A DNA stretch of 64,000 bases from Luscinia megarhynchos (GCA_034336665.1 JAPFBE010000002.1:75891405-75955404), one strand, 5' to 3'. Shown: positions 36,202-51,559, counted from the first letter of the stretch. Program-made: numbers and translations. Notes: a model not told the origin generated them from the letters alone.

Positions 36202-39200
36202 ACCACTACTGGTAATCTACAGTTATGCAACAGAGTCATAGAACATCCTGTACACAACTGTTTGCAATCCTCCTTGCCAGGGGCAGATTATTTCTCTGTC
36301 ACCCAGGAAATTACCCCTGACACTACTCTTGAAAGCCAGAAGCCAATTGATCCATTCAACAGACCAATATTCTATATTTCACATCCACTGTGGCAATCTC
36401 TATTATTAGCTACTATCTCCTGCTTTTTAGGCAAATCGGTTTCTTTCAGAGGTTTTGGTTTGTATTGCTTCATGATTTTAGAAGTTACAAAATGAAATAT
36501 CCAGTCATATAGACACACAGCCCAGTAAACTAATTTTCATATTATTTCATTTACCTCCATGTGAAAATGATCTCTCATAAAGCTATGTGCCTGTTTGTGT
36601 TTGCAGGATGAGGCCCTGAGCAACCTGACAGTATTCTACAGTTATTTTACTGTCTACTTAATGTGCTTAATGCACTTAGAGCTGTAAGTCTAATTTAACA
36701 TTGAATCTTGTATGGAAGAGATCATGGGTGACATTCCATTTTCCATCACACTCCTTTGAAAGCATAGAGAGGACATAGTAATAGGATGTTTTATTAGTTT
36801 TTTCACTTTACCTTTTATCTTATGCTTGCATTCCTGTGTGCACATCAGAAGTTTTATTAAGAGTTTTGTGGGAAGCATTGCAAAGAGTTAAAAAATAAGT
36901 GGGGTTTATGTAATTTTGAAGCAGTTTTAGGAGTAGACATATCTACTGTGTGAGAGAGAATCCAACCTCTCTCCAGCTTTGGAAAAGCAGATGAATTTGG
37001 CTGTGCACACATTCCACTACTTATTTTCCCTGGATCTTGAGGAAAATAGTTGGGGTGTGTCAAAGAGTTCCTGTCAGCAAGTTGACAATTTAAGACCATA
37101 AATTTGCTGGTGTGATGGGCAAACTGTGTCTGCTAGTTCCAAACTTCAGAAAAGACCTTTAGGTTGCACCTTAGATAAAATGGTATTATGCCATCACAAC
37201 AATAAACTGAAAATTTGTCAGTCTGAAGATAATTTAAAAAAAAATTATATATTTGTGCAAAAATAAAACAAATCAAAGGCATTTTTTACAGGAAAGCATT
37301 CTGATGAGTCAAAGTAAATTTCAGCATTTGGACCTCAGAGTGAGTAAAATATACATTAAGAAACACTGGCCCTGGGAACTATTAGACCATGTTTATTTTT
37401 ATTATTTTTAATTTTACTCTTAGGTTTGTATACAGTCACTCAAATGCTTCATCTTCAAACAGCTAAGAAAATATTCAGTAACATCACACAGGAAAGTGAA
37501 TCTGGAGATTCCATGTGTTTATAAATGAAAGGACATATGCTGAGCCCAGAGCATTTACAGTAGTTACACCAGCTCAGGATTTTCCTGAGACTCTTCAAGA
37601 GGAAATTAAATTTGAACAAGATTATGATGATAGTATTCATTTTCCTGCACGGCTCATTGCATACTAAAACATTAACTAAGAATACAAAGTAGTATAATAC
37701 TCTAAAAATGACTGTAGCAATCAATATTTTTACATTTGTCTGAGAAAAAATGATGCAAAGTAAAGCAGAAAGTGGGTGAAACCTATTATGTCAATTCAGT
37801 CACCTACTAATGAATATATATGGGGATTGCTTGCAGCTATGCTTTATGACAGCACAAGTATTTACAATAGATTCTCAGAGCTGTCAGAAGCTAGTCACAA
37901 TAAAAATACTCAATTTAGCATTTTTTTATACATTGCAGCATTATCAGGGGAGGCTTGTTAAAAAAACCCCATATTAAATTACTAAAAATTACATTTCTTT
38001 TTTCCAGTGTGTGTGCAGATATAGGCTATTTCCATCATACTCTCTTTAAGTTAATTCGTAAATTGAATTTAAGGAACACAATTTTATCTCAGAAGAGCTC
38101 TCAGAAATCACTCTATCAAAGGTGCTGACCAGAGAGATCAGGAAAAAAAATTTCTTTAATTTTAATTTTTTGGGACTCTATTACACTAAGTGTTATAACA
38201 AGATAATGCTAAAATATGGTCACTAATCCAAGAGACCTGCAAAATAAATAGACAATAAAAAACAAAGAACTTTTGATGTTATAGCAGATGAGAAATATAG
38301 GCAAGTGTTGAGCAGTGGGATTGATAGTGACTTCTGTGAGATTTTCTCCCACCTGGAGTTTCTCATAGGCATAAGGACTGGGTTGATGTGATATTGTGTG
38401 CATGGATCTTTTAGGAATCAGAAAACTTGAACCAAAACCATAAGACAAATGAAGCACGAAGAATAAAGAAAATTCTGGCTAAATTTGGGTAAAAATATTA
38501 GTGTGAAAAAAAATTCCAATCCTGATCAAACTTATCTAAAAGCAGAAGAAAGGGAATACAAATCTCAGGTACAATTAGTCCAATACATTTTATGACAATC
38601 GATATTCTGCAAATTTACAAAGTCTAATATTTGTGAGTAGTACCCAAATATATGAAGATACAATAATTTCTCTTCAAATTTCTGCATTTTTCTTGTTACC
38701 AAACTGCACATGATGACAGTTCTGTTGTAGACATGGGATCCAACAAACAATCCAGGCATGTGTTTAACATTAAAAACTTCGGCGACTCCAAAATTTTAAC
38801 AAATGTTTACCTGTCGCCTTGGTTCTGGAGTAATAAAAAAATGAACTTAGGTCTTTGAAAATTATTTCCTTCCCCCTCCACCCTTATGATATTAATATTT
38901 TTTATTAATTCCACAAGTAGCATTTAAAAGATTGGAAGGAAGAGTATAACAGGGAAAAAAAAGAGTAAAAATAAAGTGCCAAGCAAGAAAGCAAAGTTGT
39001 TCAGAATTATTTTTATGATGAATTAAATTTTATGTCACCATTCATTAAACTAGTGATTACATTTATTTTATGTCAAATATTAAATTTAAATATGATTGCT
39101 TGTTACTTGAACAAAATTCAATTTCTTACCAAAAGATTAGAAACTAATTTTGCTGTAACAACTTTTACTTTCTTTTAGTTTGTTTTTTTTTCCCCTTGAC

Positions 39201-39487
39201 TAGAGTAGCCATGACCTACATGCAGTCAGTGTTCTCACCTCCTGGCCTAAGCCAGTGACTTCCCTGATTTTGTTCATTCACTGTCCTGGTACTTCATGGT
39301 GTGGCTGTGGATATCGAGTAGGGGACATGATTTGTACTGTTTATTGTGTTAATAGCACCAAAAACATGTCTCTGAAAAATCCATTAAATCAATTTTTTCT
39401 ATTGTTTAGTAAAGATGATAATAAATCACCTTGAATCAGTACTGTTGCTTCTATATAATGAAACTACAGCACCAGTTTTAACCAGGC

Positions 39488-39508
39488 TTTTTTTTTTTTT
39501 TTTTTTTT
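39488..39508 (+). repeat. Poly(T) run of 21
   Basis: Homopolymer. Read on the minus strand it would be a poly(A) tail, but no AATAAA (TTTATT on the plus strand) lies within about 35 bases on the body side, so a processed pseudogene is not supported. Confidence 0.95.
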
Positions 39509-40914
39509 GGCTCGAAGTTTCTAATTCTATCAACTTACAGATGTTACCTCATCCTGTAAATCCTGAAGGAAAGTCTCTGTAGCAGCTTAATTAAGAGGCT
39601 AGAAGATAGGTGAAGATTAGCAGGAAAATGCATATCTATTGGTTTCCATAATCCATAGCTGTTGAAAGTGCTTAGTTCTCTAACATGCTTTTAAGCATGC
39701 TTCCCACCCTCCCATGAGAAGGGTGTGGGTTTTCCCAGTGTGCCACAGGCAATGCATACTGTGATTTGGGCAGCCAGGCTGCTCCCTGCATGTAGTGACA
39801 CAGGACATGTAGCTGCACTTTGAGAGGTCAGACCAGTCTGTTCAGGTTTGAGCAGAGATTCAGTGTTTCCTCTCTCCAAATCAGAGCTCCATGTAGTCAA
39901 TATAGAGGCAAGGAGGCTTTGTAATTAGATATTTCAGTTAAAAACTCCAGATTAGATTAATCTGCTGGAAAAAGAATTCAAGTTGTTATGGAAAAGTTAG
40001 CTGTGAAGGAAAGGACCATCTTTTGCATCATCTAAATTTTAATGAAGTGCTAGGAATAAAAAAAGTTTTACTACCTAGAGTTGGATATTTGGTCCTTGTT
40101 CTGTGTTCAGTGTAGGACAGTTTCTGGAACCATTCTCAAAGGAGAGAGAGGCATTTGCTGACTGAACTGGGGTGACTCATGCAAAACAGTACCAAAGTTT
40201 TATAGCAGTAAGTACAAGTGGTGGCCCATGGACATCTGCAAGCTGTAAAGAAGTCAGTGCTCAAAAAACAAGAGTATTTTCCATTCTTTAATTCCCCAAA
40301 CTAGGCTCGAAGGTACTGAAGAGGCCAATGAGGAATAAATGGCACCCAGGTGACACTTGCAGCTGGATAGATGAGTGCTTAGGGGCCAATATCAGGAACT
40401 CCCTGATAAAAGATGGTCACTACAGTTCATGGCATAAAGTAGGATTTCTCCCCTCATGTAATCTCACTTTCTGTATAGCTCCTGCCTCTAGCATTACAAT
40501 GTTTCTGTTGAATCCAGACTATGAAAACACTAAAAATCCATGTTCTGTGTGTGATTCTTCCATTAAATTTAACCTGATGTTTCAAATTGTTGTGTTCCAT
40601 GATTCTCCATGATAAAACACATTGGGAAAAGAAGAGAACATTTTTTTTTCTGATCAAGACCTTGGAATAACTAAAGCAATCGATCCAATAATATTTTTAA
40701 GGACAACCTACACTGCTGAAATTTAACTATGTAGTTATATTTAAACTTTATATTTTATTTTTTTTCCTGGTCTGAAATGTAAAGAACCAAGTTTTTTTTG
40801 GTTTTCTTTTCAAAATTGCTTTACAAAAATATATTGAAAGTAGGAAGTAATGAGGGCATTTAGAAAGACAGTAAATGTATTCTTCAGTTGATTCAATCAT
40901 CTGAAATTGAGAGA

Positions 40915-41220
40915 TGTGGAGTGGTGGTTTAATTCCAACAGGCAGCTAAGCCCACAGAGCCACTCACTCCTGATGTGTGAGCAAGCAAAGAAACTTCAGG
41001 AGTTCTTTCACCACTTTGCTTGGGCAGGCAGGAGTCCAGGGAGGCAGGGATTCATCAAGTCTATTAGTTACTTGTGAAGACAAATGTCATCACTCTGAAC
41101 TTCCCCTGCCCATCCTTCCTTCTTGTCCCCCCAACATTATCTGATGAGCAAGACACTATGTGATCTGAACTATCCCTTGGGTCAGTTGGGTACCTGACTG
41201 CACTCAGTGTTTTGAGTGTA
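40915..41220 (-). mobile_element. ERVL LTR fragment, minus strand
   Basis: Non-coding LTR piece. On the plus strand it starts TGTGGAGTGGTGGTTTAATTCC, has AGCCACTCACTCC, GCAAGCAAAGAAAC, GGGCAGGCAGGAG, and a TTAGTTACTTGTGAAGACAA block. Then comes CCCCCCAACATTATCTGATG, which on the minus strand is the TATA-box region, and a CCCTTGGGTCAGTTGGG block. I recognise this order from avian ERVL LTRs in reverse. The LTR 3' end is at 40915. The 5' part is lost beyond about 41220. Confidence 0.7.
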
Positions 41221-44200
41221 GAGTTTTGTATTTTAAAATGTATCTGTAAAAGCATATGTTCCAACTGAGATAAAAGTATGGTCCAAGAATGGACCCCAAA
41301 CCAGGATTCTTTCTGTAGCATATGCTAGTGCATATACATAGTGTAGTACAAAGTAGGCAACTATTACAGTCCCTCAAATAACAGGTCTGAGAATAAGAGA
41401 TTTCAGAAATTTTCCATTCAACTATTGTTAGTAGAAATTAACTTATCTGAAACACTAAATCAGTGAAAGGTGCTAAAATTAAAAGTATTTTCAACCCCTT
41501 TTCATTAATACTAGCAATTGCTTTTAAGAGCAATAGTGTTTAATGAGGAGAAACAAACATTAACTGTACATTTTGATGGCCAAAAACCTCTTCTAGTGTT
41601 AGAATGCACCATTTGGCAGCAGCATTGTTTTAAGCTATAAATAATGTAGCTTAAGATTTTTTTGTGATGTACAATACTACTTGAAAAATAGCATACCTAC
41701 TACAGGGAAGAACAGGATGAAGAGAGTTCCATTTTGAAATGGAAATTATTTAAATTAGTACAATGCAGGAAAGATACAGCTATGGCAATGCAGTTGCTAA
41801 ATATTGTTGACATAGGTTTTTTGTCAGCAGAAAGTTTTGTGCATATGAGAATTCAGAGCTCATATAAGATTTTTGATTGAGATCCTTGACATCTTCAGCT
41901 GGATGAATTTTCTTCACCATTACTGGTTTGGTACTTCACTTATATAACAGTGTTAAAAAACAAAAAAGTAGAAATATGTAGATATTTCTGGTGAAACTTA
42001 ACCTGCATATTTAGGGGTGAAACAAATCTTTCTTTATCACTACACTGCATTGGAGGTAAAAATAAGTCATTTACCACAGAAACTATCTGGGACCAAGGTC
42101 TTAAATACTGATTAAAGCATAGTGAGTCTTCACCAGTGCCAGTTTCTGCTCACTACAATAATTAGCATGAAAAGCATATAGGAAAAGCTATGCCTGGAAT
42201 ACACTACATGAAAATGCCTGACAAGTCAGACTGTAATCTGATGCAACTTCAATAGTTCAGAAATACCAATAAATTAAGTAGGTACAGCTTAACTGTATAA
42301 CAAAGCAAATTGCATTATATTTGGTAGTCTCAGACCAGTGTAGATGTTTTTAGATGTCACTACAGATCTAAATATATCAATGTAAAAACTGAGTAAGTTG
42401 TAACAACAAAATATCTGTTTGTCTTCTGTATGATCAGCAGAAGAGGAAGCTAATGTAAGAGAGAAATTCAGCTTTAGAGAATTATATTTCAGTTTACCAG
42501 AGAAGCAATTATTAAGACGATTCTGTATGAAAGTGAAAACTTAAAGGCTTTTCTTAAGAGCTTTACTCATCTTATATTTCTGCTCATTTGAAAAAAATTG
42601 ATTTACCAATTTTGTTTATCATTCAAACTTACTTTTTTGTTTTGTTCGCATGGGTCAGAATAGTGGGATGAGATGCTCTGTTTGGATGCTCTATGTTTTT
42701 TTAAATTCTATTAAAAGAACCACCTGTTCCTTCATGAACTGAAAATACAATCAGCAGTTATTTTCTGTATTAAACAAATTTAAAAAGAAAAGATAAACTA
42801 TTCATAACCATTCCCATTCCTATGCATTTATTACAGAGGTAATGAAGGGAAATAATTTTGCCATCTTGTGTAAGTCTGAGTTAACTGAAAGTTATTATTT
42901 TTCATATTAAACAATTACAGCTGGAAAAGACAATATGTGTTGGCTTATAAGCATGTGAAAACGTCTTCCATGCTCTTTATAATTCCTCTCAATGTTTTAT
43001 GAAATCACAGGCCTTGGTTTTGTGTATTACTGCTTGATTCAAAGTGTCATAAGATTGAGGAATTTTACTTTAAATAATGAATGAATAAAAGTCATATTAG
43101 TTTTTATATTATTATATATTATATTATTAAATATGGATAAATGTCCCATAATGTCCCAGCCATGGCATTTGACTACCTCATCAGAGGATTTTGGTTTCTA
43201 CCAGACATTACTAAAATGGCATATGGAAGTTTACCGTGCAGATCTCATGGAGAACAGAACATGAAAGTCCTATACATTTTTTAAATTATTTTATATAAAT
43301 GCTCTTTCCTTGGAGGTTTGTTTGTTTGTTTGTTTGGTTGGTTTTTTTGTTTTTTTTTGATAAGTCATCCAAGAGGACACTTAAGCCTAAAATTCTGGCT
43401 AAGTTTATTGAATTTATTTTGCAATCAGTGTCTCTTCTGAAGATACTTATTATGTAGTTTTAAACATTATTTGTCATACTCAAAATATAGCCAGAAGACA
43501 TTTTATGGGAGTAATTAGGTTAGGTCAACCCATTTTTCTTTTCATTGTGTACACTAGTTAGTTATTCTGTGGAATAACAAACAGTACCAGTTTTTCCCTG
43601 CCTTTTGATGTCTGCAGATGATAGGAAGATAAGAAAGTGGAACTCCTCTCCTGAAAAGCCATTTTCATTATTCATTCATTCATTTTCAAATTAAAGGAAA
43701 AGGGATAGAAAATCTTTAAAAGTACCATTCATCAGCCAGACTGTGGCAGTTTTGCCCATGTAAGCTTGCCTGAAGTTTCAAGATGCAAATATACTGCTGT
43801 CATTATATTTAGAAAAAAACTTTAATGATTAAAATCTGCTACCAATTCAAAACTTCCTTTCTGTAGGTAATCAACAAAATGCTGCCTGTTTGCACATGTT
43901 CCCATTGCTGTATTTTTTTTACATGGAAATGGGAATAACGGTGTACATTTAGTAAAGAAAAAAAGAACTTTCTGTAATGGTTAAGTTTTATTTTGGTGAC
44001 TTTTCTAGGTGTTGATCCCATACTTTATAGTCTTGAAATGCTAGTCAAAAAAAATAAGTCTTTTGAAGGGCTGATTGTAAGTGTTAGAGAATTCAACATT
44101 TTGGATAGAAAAACCTTGGAAGCAAAATATTATACCATAGCTGGAAATCAGTAAACATTTACTGTTCCCCTTTGACAGTGATTCAAAAGGGATCTTTCCA

Positions 44201-47200
44201 GACTCTAGAGACAGCACTGAAGCCAAATGCTTTCACTGTTTCCAGGGACTAGAGCCCTGAACTGTTTATCTTTATTTTTAAAGAATAATGTTAAGCCCTG
44301 TGCTTGGTTCAACTAAGAAGAACTAAGTTCCTGTCTGTCTCATGATACAAATGGTTATTATAATGTTAACTTGAGCCAAGTTATTTTCCCCTCCTCTTTA
44401 AGCTATGGAAAAAGGATTCATTAATGTGTCTTTCTTTCACTGATTTGGTTTCTTGTTCTCTTCCACATTAAGAGTAATTACTTTCCCACAACCTGGCATC
44501 TTTTGATGAGGACTACTGTTTTCCAAATGTAAATGGTTATTGATTTGCCAAAAATGGTTCAATTTAGAAGTCTAAGAGTGTTGCACAGCTGGGAAGAAAT
44601 TCTAAAACTGGCCAAGTCATTCATACTGCTCTTGGCAGTAACAAATGCAAAGCAAAAACTGATTTTTGAACTTGTTTTCCAGTCATTTTTATTTTCATGA
44701 TTCTGCATGGGTTCAATGCTAAATATAAATTACAAATAAATTTAAAATTTAGAGCATAGATTTGTATTACACCATTAACGATTCAAAGTTGTTTTTCATG
44801 TTCCAAATCTCACAGCAACAAATTAATATTTGTGTTTTTCGGACTTGCATGTTATATTATTTTGAGAGAAATTCCTATGTTAGTGGCCTCAGTGATACCA
44901 TTATGAATATTTCTGAAGGAAGATTAAAGTATTGCTTTGAAGGAGTAAATGTGGCACAGTTTCTTCATCTCTTTTTTTAGATTTAAAAGTGGAAATGTGT
45001 TGACTATTCTATTGCATAGCAATGAACTCTGTGCTTGAAATAGCACAGCTAGCTCAATGTGCCTCTTGGAAATTTAAAACATTTTCAAGTAACTGATGGT
45101 ATCAAAATATGGTCACTATGGAATTAAAAATACTCTAATCTGGGATCCTGTGATTGTGATCTATTCTGATATAAAACAGATCAAGGGAATTTTCTAATTC
45201 TATTGGTATAGTACCTATGCCTTTTAAAAACTATAGTGACCAAACCACATAGCACAGGTTATAGGAATGTTGCAGATAAAATTATGAAAACATATAAATC
45301 CCAGTTCCAACAATGATTTAGAGGAGGTAATAACTGATATGTACATAAATAAAGACACTTCAATACATTTTGGAGGATATTCATGAGCATCTGTTTATGT
45401 CCTTCCTCTTTTAGAATTTGGCAGATGACTGCAAAAATAGTTAGGTGCCTGATAATGTTCTAAGCATCTAACATGTCTGAAATGGTGTCCTTCAAAACCT
45501 ACCCGTGAAAAATCAGTGGGGCTGGGATTCAAAGGATAGATTAATCCTCAGTCTTGGTTAGAAATCAATAAATATACATTTTGACACACCATGTGGCATT
45601 TTTGTTGTTTCTTGGTCTCTCATCCTTCAGAGATTAACCTATAAACCCCATTTAGCATTGAAACTAGTTCACAAAGAAATGTGGTTATTGTGATGTTTGA
45701 GACATCCCAAAATTCTCAAATTATGCAGAGTGGGTTTCATCACAGGGAGCTTGGTGCCTTAATCTCATATAGAGGGAATGAACAAGTGTTAGTATACTGG
45801 CTCATGGGAAATGTAAATCAACTGATAGAACTGGAAAATTAAAAAAAATTAAATTCTAGCTTTCTTCTGGACCTGAGTAGCTATTTCAGTTCAGTGCCCT
45901 GTTAAAATGAGATTCAGAGCTTCAGGAAAAAGCACATTCATGTTTCATTGTACTCCATAACTGTAACTGCATAGCAGCTCAGTTACTGGGCATAGAGGAA
46001 AAAAAAATATTCTTTGTCAGAATGCTTTCTTTCTTGCTTCCTGATAACAGCATGGCATAAGGAATATATGGTTTCATTCAAAAGCAAGTGAGAAGTCCTG
46101 AAACCTTAGCTTTGAGTTTAGAATGATCATCTGGTAGGAAGACTCCTAGGCTGCATACATGATAGGAACTGGAACTAGCCTGGGTATGGTCTCAGGTAGA
46201 TTTATGAATGTGTATACAAGTACCTTGTGGTCCAAATCTTCATTCCAGAACCTCTTGTGGCTGTTACATTATAGAAGAATGAAATTATTCAAAAAATAAA
46301 AAGAGAAATTCCTCCTCCCCCACCCCCCATGGTGGTTGAATTAATGTGTTAAGGTTGACTATTCTTACAAAAGTTCTGTAAATCCAGCTTGTCGTGGGTC
46401 TTATACATTTCAACAGGTTAGGATCAGTCCTTCTGTCTTTAGAGATCTCCAGCATAAAGGTCCACATCTGTTCTCACAAGTCCAGGCCTTCTCTGTAAGA
46501 ATTGAAAAAAAACTTTTATAATGAGAATAATCTGAAGAACTGTGTTGCAAAGTACCTCTTTTTCTCCTCTAGCACGGGGAGGATTCAGAATAAGCTTAGA
46601 TGTGGGCATCTTTTCCTGACTCTCTGAATACCACATCCACCTTAGAAGGGAAATTAGTCTTTATAGCATCAGATCAAATTCAACAATATGCTGGTGGCAA
46701 GCACGCCTATGTATTCTTCAGTGCATCATCTGGAAAAAATCTGCTCTCAATAGTTAGATTTTTACCTGCTTGTTTCCCACAGCTACTCCAAATCTAGCTG
46801 GCTGTCTAGATTGGACACACAGGACTTCTTCCCAATTGTGTGCTTTTGTGGTTGAGTCTAGTTAATCAGTATTAGTTGTGTTCACAAAGACTTAATATTT
46901 TAAAGAATTTAGGCTAATAAACCTGATTTTGACAGAAAATAACTGTAGAGAATTTAGACTCCTTAATTAGGTGACCACAAGAGCAATTCTGAATAATCAA
47001 GAAGTGAGTAATGACAAGCAGCTATGTTGTAATTGAGGGTATCTGAATCTGAAAAATGATTCCAAGTTAGGTTTTTTCTTTAGCTACCTATATAATTTTT
47101 CGCTACCTTCTTTTTCAGCTCTTGGGTAGGTGACTGCCCATTCAGCTTGTCTGTGAAAAGATTTCCAGAACAAAGTCTATGCATACACAAGGCTGAATAT

Positions 47201-50200
47201 TAGCAGTGATGGGAAGACCATGACATTTTAGGTATTGCAGGAATGATCCTTCAGTAAGTGTCTTCCAACTACTGGTCTTGGATGCAATGTTGCTTATTCA
47301 ATATCCTGTACTGAAAATTTAACTTTTCTGTAATATCAAATTGATTTTTTTGGGTATGGTTTGCTAGGCTTAAAAACTACATTTTCAACAATACCATTGA
47401 TGTACAGAAACTAAAGTTTGTTAATGCTTTTTAAAAGCATCATTTGCTTATGTCTCCTTCTTAGTAACTACCCGTTCCACTTTATTTTCAGCTCCTAAAA
47501 ATCCTCCCAACTTTTGTTCGAAGTACTTATGGTTTGGAATTACCAATATGCTCAGATGTCTACTAACTTATGTGTTGCTGCATTTTGCAAGGGTAAAGTG
47601 AAACATTTAATTATTCAGGCTCAGTTTGTCAAGAAAACAAGCATGTTATGCATCCAAAAATGATTTCATCCCACATCAGAAGTAACCTGACAGAAAGCTG
47701 TGCTTTTGTACTGTACTGAGTTTGGGTATATGAAAGGATAAAATAATTGCTCTAGGAAGTAGAGAACATCTTCCGAAGCTTAATTCATTAGTATTGCAAT
47801 TACCATACAAGAATGCCAGCAAAGGGGATGTCATGACAAAGGGAGAGGTAAGACTATATACCAATTTATTTCAATTTAGATCTGTGACTACCCAGAAAGT
47901 TACTTTAGATACCTCACACTGTGTGTCCAGTTGTCTTTTACTGTATTCAGTGTCATTTTTGTGGGCTTATTATGATTGAACAAATAAAGTTTGAGTTAAT
48001 ATGTTCTGCAGAAATCAGCAATATTTTCTTAAATATAGGCCACTGCAGTTCACCTTAGTTTCTAATATAAGCTGTTTTGCCATGTGGTTATTTGTACCCA
48101 TGAAGCAAAACCCCAGGACATTACACCAAGAAAATAAACTAATTCCCCTAAGTCTGTTTTGACCAAACAGATTTACATTCAGGTTTCTTGGTGAACAGCT
48201 TATATATTTTACACTGAAGATGAAAAACAGGTTTTGGGCTTGACTGCTTGATTATGCTGAAAATGAGAGACATTTAGTAATAGGTTTATAAGGACCTAAA
48301 TAACAAAAGTTCCACCTTGATTTTGGGGCAGTTTTCTTGGAGTGTTTTTCCTGTCCTCTTGCATGAGTATATCAATCATTGTATTTCTTGTACACATTCA
48401 CAGAAGGACAATATGATATTTTTTATACTGTGACTAGTTGCATTGAAATACCAAGTGATGTGAGACGTGATGTTTCTCCACATTAGAGACATGGGGCACT
48501 TCTCTGTTAGGCACTAATTTGATTGCTGTGATGAGGGTCAGCTGTTCCACCCTTATGGGCCCTAAGCCTTCTCTGCTGAAAAAAAATCCTGGGTGATGTT
48601 TTTAGCTTTGGATCTGTAGGAACACACTAGAAATACAAACCTTGACTCTTATTCTGAGAATCTAAATCAAATTGTTTGATCATAAAAGAAATGTTGTCTT
48701 ACGTAGATCCTGCTTTGCTTGAGCATCCACCTATACTTCAATTCTCCTGCGTCAACAAGGATCTCCCTCTTCTGGCTCACTACTTGTATCTTTTCAAGGA
48801 CATCCAATATATTTTATATTTTTTCAGTACCTAGACTTAGTAGAGGTTTTTATAAAAAAATTAGTTGGCTTATTTGAAACTATAGCTAGAAATAAAATAA
48901 GAGAAAAAAGCTTAGATATAATTTTCTGCTTCATTTCAATACCATTTCCTAAGGAATTATTCATGTTTAGAGTAATTATATATGGGAGAATTATGGGTCT
49001 TTCTCTAAGGTCCATGGATTGTGAATAAGTTGTAAGGTCGTTGCTGTAGTTAAAGACATAAACTCCAAAAGGGGTATAAACACCTAAAGCTTGTATTCTC
49101 TCAAAAGCTACAAGAGGAAATACAGGACATAAACACCAGGGGGAAAAAAAAATTAGACTGCAACTGAAATACTAAATACCCAAATAGGTAGAAAATATTG
49201 GAAGGAAGGAAGGAAGGTTATTAATCTTATCTAAATACAGAAAAAAAACATTTCTTTGTCATAGTATAATGTCCCTTGAGTACCCTTTTTTCCTAACATA
49301 TTGTGAAAAAAGAGAACTATCTTAATACACTCAGCATTTCTTTATGTGACAAAAGCTGTTTTTGTTATATTTGTGTTTTGTTTTTATCAGAATATCAGTT
49401 ATTTCTCTTTTACATGATTCTTTGTTAGACTTGGTTTTTATTCCACTTGCAAGTATTGTAAGGGGTTAAAAGAGAATTATTGTTTTCTCCTAAGAGTACT
49501 GAAGTGCTTCTCAAGGGTAAAATACTAAGTGCCAAGAGGTTAGTTCCACTGAGAGTCAACTGGGAGAGCAAAATGATATTTCAGAATTGCTGCTGTTATC
49601 TTTTAGTCGTATATGATATCAACTAGACTGGACTGGTTATGCTCAACTGGAAAAGAGGAAAAGGTTCAACTGATGATGCCCTGTCCTGATGACATGAGAT
49701 AACACTGAAAATGTGCAGTATGCTCTGATAAGAGAAAAAAAAGGGTAACCTTTCACATTTGTCCCTTCTGGAGTCCAATGACTATTATACTGGAATCCCA
49801 GATTTAGCTGATAATGGTACTTACCTATTTTTATATTTCTTCAGAAGGAATATTTTATCAACACTCTTGAGAGAAAGAGATACCCTTTCGCTGATATCAC
49901 ATAAATGGAAAAGAAAAATGTCAGCTATTAGCATTTGGATAACTGAATGGCCCAGAGATCAACACAGTGTTTCCAGATTTCATATAAATAAATTAAAGTG
50001 TTGGCAGCAGTTTCCCCTTTTTTCTCATGTCTCTTGAAATCCAGCCTTCCTCTGAAATCCAAGGAATTATCAAATTGTATTCCACTTTCATGATTGTAGA
50101 TATCTCTCTGTAGAGGTGAAGGGATTCACCAGAAACAGGGAATTCTTTGTATACTGTTCTCCTTTTGAAAAAAATGCCAAAACTTGGCTCCTTTTCTGCA

Positions 50201-51559
50201 TGCATATATTAACATTGACTTTAGAAGAAAAAACATGCCTGTTTGATATTTTTCAGATGTGGAGCCAACAGGGATCTTTCTGGCTATGGATCTGTAAAAT
50301 TATTTGAATTTTTTCTGCATTTTACTCTAGAGATTTGCAAGTTGGTTATCAGGAGTGCTGTGTGAGTGAACGTCATAAGATGGTTTATGACTGGGTTATG
50401 TTTATTTTGGGCTCCAAGCTGACACAATTAGGCTAAGGAAAATAGAAAAGATTTCCTAGCAGTTCAGATATTTCCTGGAAAGACATGTGTTGAGCTGGGA
50501 AGTTTTCTAAGAAAATGTAGATCATCTTTTAAAGCCTGGATAGATCTAAAAAGAACCTGCCTGATTCTGACCTCAGGAGCAAAGTTGCAGTTTTCAGTGA
50601 AATAACAGGGACAGAAATCAAGCCTTCCAATCTGAAAATAATATACTAAAACTTTTGAACACCCTCCTGATGTTGATGCAGTATCAAGTAACAGCACATA
50701 AGAGTTAGAACCAGATTGTATTCTGTGTTGTATAAGTACATAGGAAGGCATGAATTTACTGCCTTCAATTATTGATCAATCTAATTTAAGTTAATAGAAA
50801 AAATGCAGTGGAAAAGTTTGAGAGAATTTAATAGAATTGAGATTTGTTTAGTTAGCTATTAAAATGTAGATAAACAACTAATAGAAGTGCCATTAACTGC
50901 CTATGACAACTGAAATATGAACAGTCATTTTAAATTGAGATTGTGAGCTAGTGGATAACTTTTTCCTTTACAGCAAATAATTTTAGTGCCTTTGAACAGA
51001 TAATGCACACATATAGCTGGCTGGAGTTCTGTGTGTGACTGTGAAACTGTCAAACTAAATATTAAAAAGCAAGGAAGTAAAGTGATTTTCTTACATAGAG
51101 TTTAAAGTCTAAAACTTTTGCATCTTGTTGTTTCAGCATAGCAGTGAATGGATTGAGCAATGGATTGACTTGGCAAAATATCTTCCAAAGCAGTTAGTGG
51201 TTATGTCTTCTACTGTTTAGAGTATGGGAATCTTTATGTAATTTCTGTTAAGTCAATGTAATTTTGTTTTTCATGCAGGCAATTCTAATTTAAAAAAAAA
51301 AATCATTTTTCTAGTAAGAGGTGCAAGAGTTGTAAGGAAAAGAGGAAACATCCATTAAGAAAATATAAGCTTTTTCTCACTTCTTTTTAAATTTTCTGAA
51401 AAACTTTCATTATCTTAGTGAGTTTAACTGAAACACAGCCTCAAATTTTTGGGCTGAAAACAATCTGGACGTTTCATCCAGTAAATAATTTACACAGTTT
51501 TCCTGTTCCCTATTCCCACAAGTATGCTTAATCTCACCTGCTTAGTGAAGTCATTAGAC
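41221..51559. other. Long AT-rich stretch without recognised genes
   Basis: No gene recognised over about 10 kb. Simple repeats: (TTTG)n and T run at 43315-43359, an ATT/TATA-rich patch at about 43100-43132, and (GGAA)n at 49199-49217. An isolated AATAAA at 47983-47988 follows a T-rich stretch and is weaker than the cluster near 33.1 kb. Open frames are all under 100 codons with no family motif. Confidence 0.55.
43315..43359 (+). repeat. (TTTG)n then poly(T)
   Basis: GGTTTGTTTGTTTGTTTGTT followed by GGTTGG and T runs. It is the complement of the A/C tract class seen elsewhere in the window. Confidence 0.92.

Larger units (their letters stand above)
33171..40914. other. Long AT-rich stretch without recognised genes
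   Basis: No gene recognised. Simple repeats: (AT)n at about 36159-36183 with a satellite run at 36190-36201, and a run of 21 T at 39488-39508. The frames 35619-35819, 36175-36495 and 40328-40612 are short and unrecognised. A less AT-rich segment lies at about 39690-39900. Confidence 0.55.

Noticed and set aside
39481..39560. Processed pseudogene with poly(A) tail on the minus strand (poly(T) run of 21)
   Set aside because: No AATAAA equivalent lies near the run on the body side, no frame is recognisable beyond it, and no flanking duplication was seen.
47983..47988. Second polyadenylation site
   Set aside because: A single AATAAA in AT-rich DNA without a convincing downstream element or upstream exon; expected often by chance.
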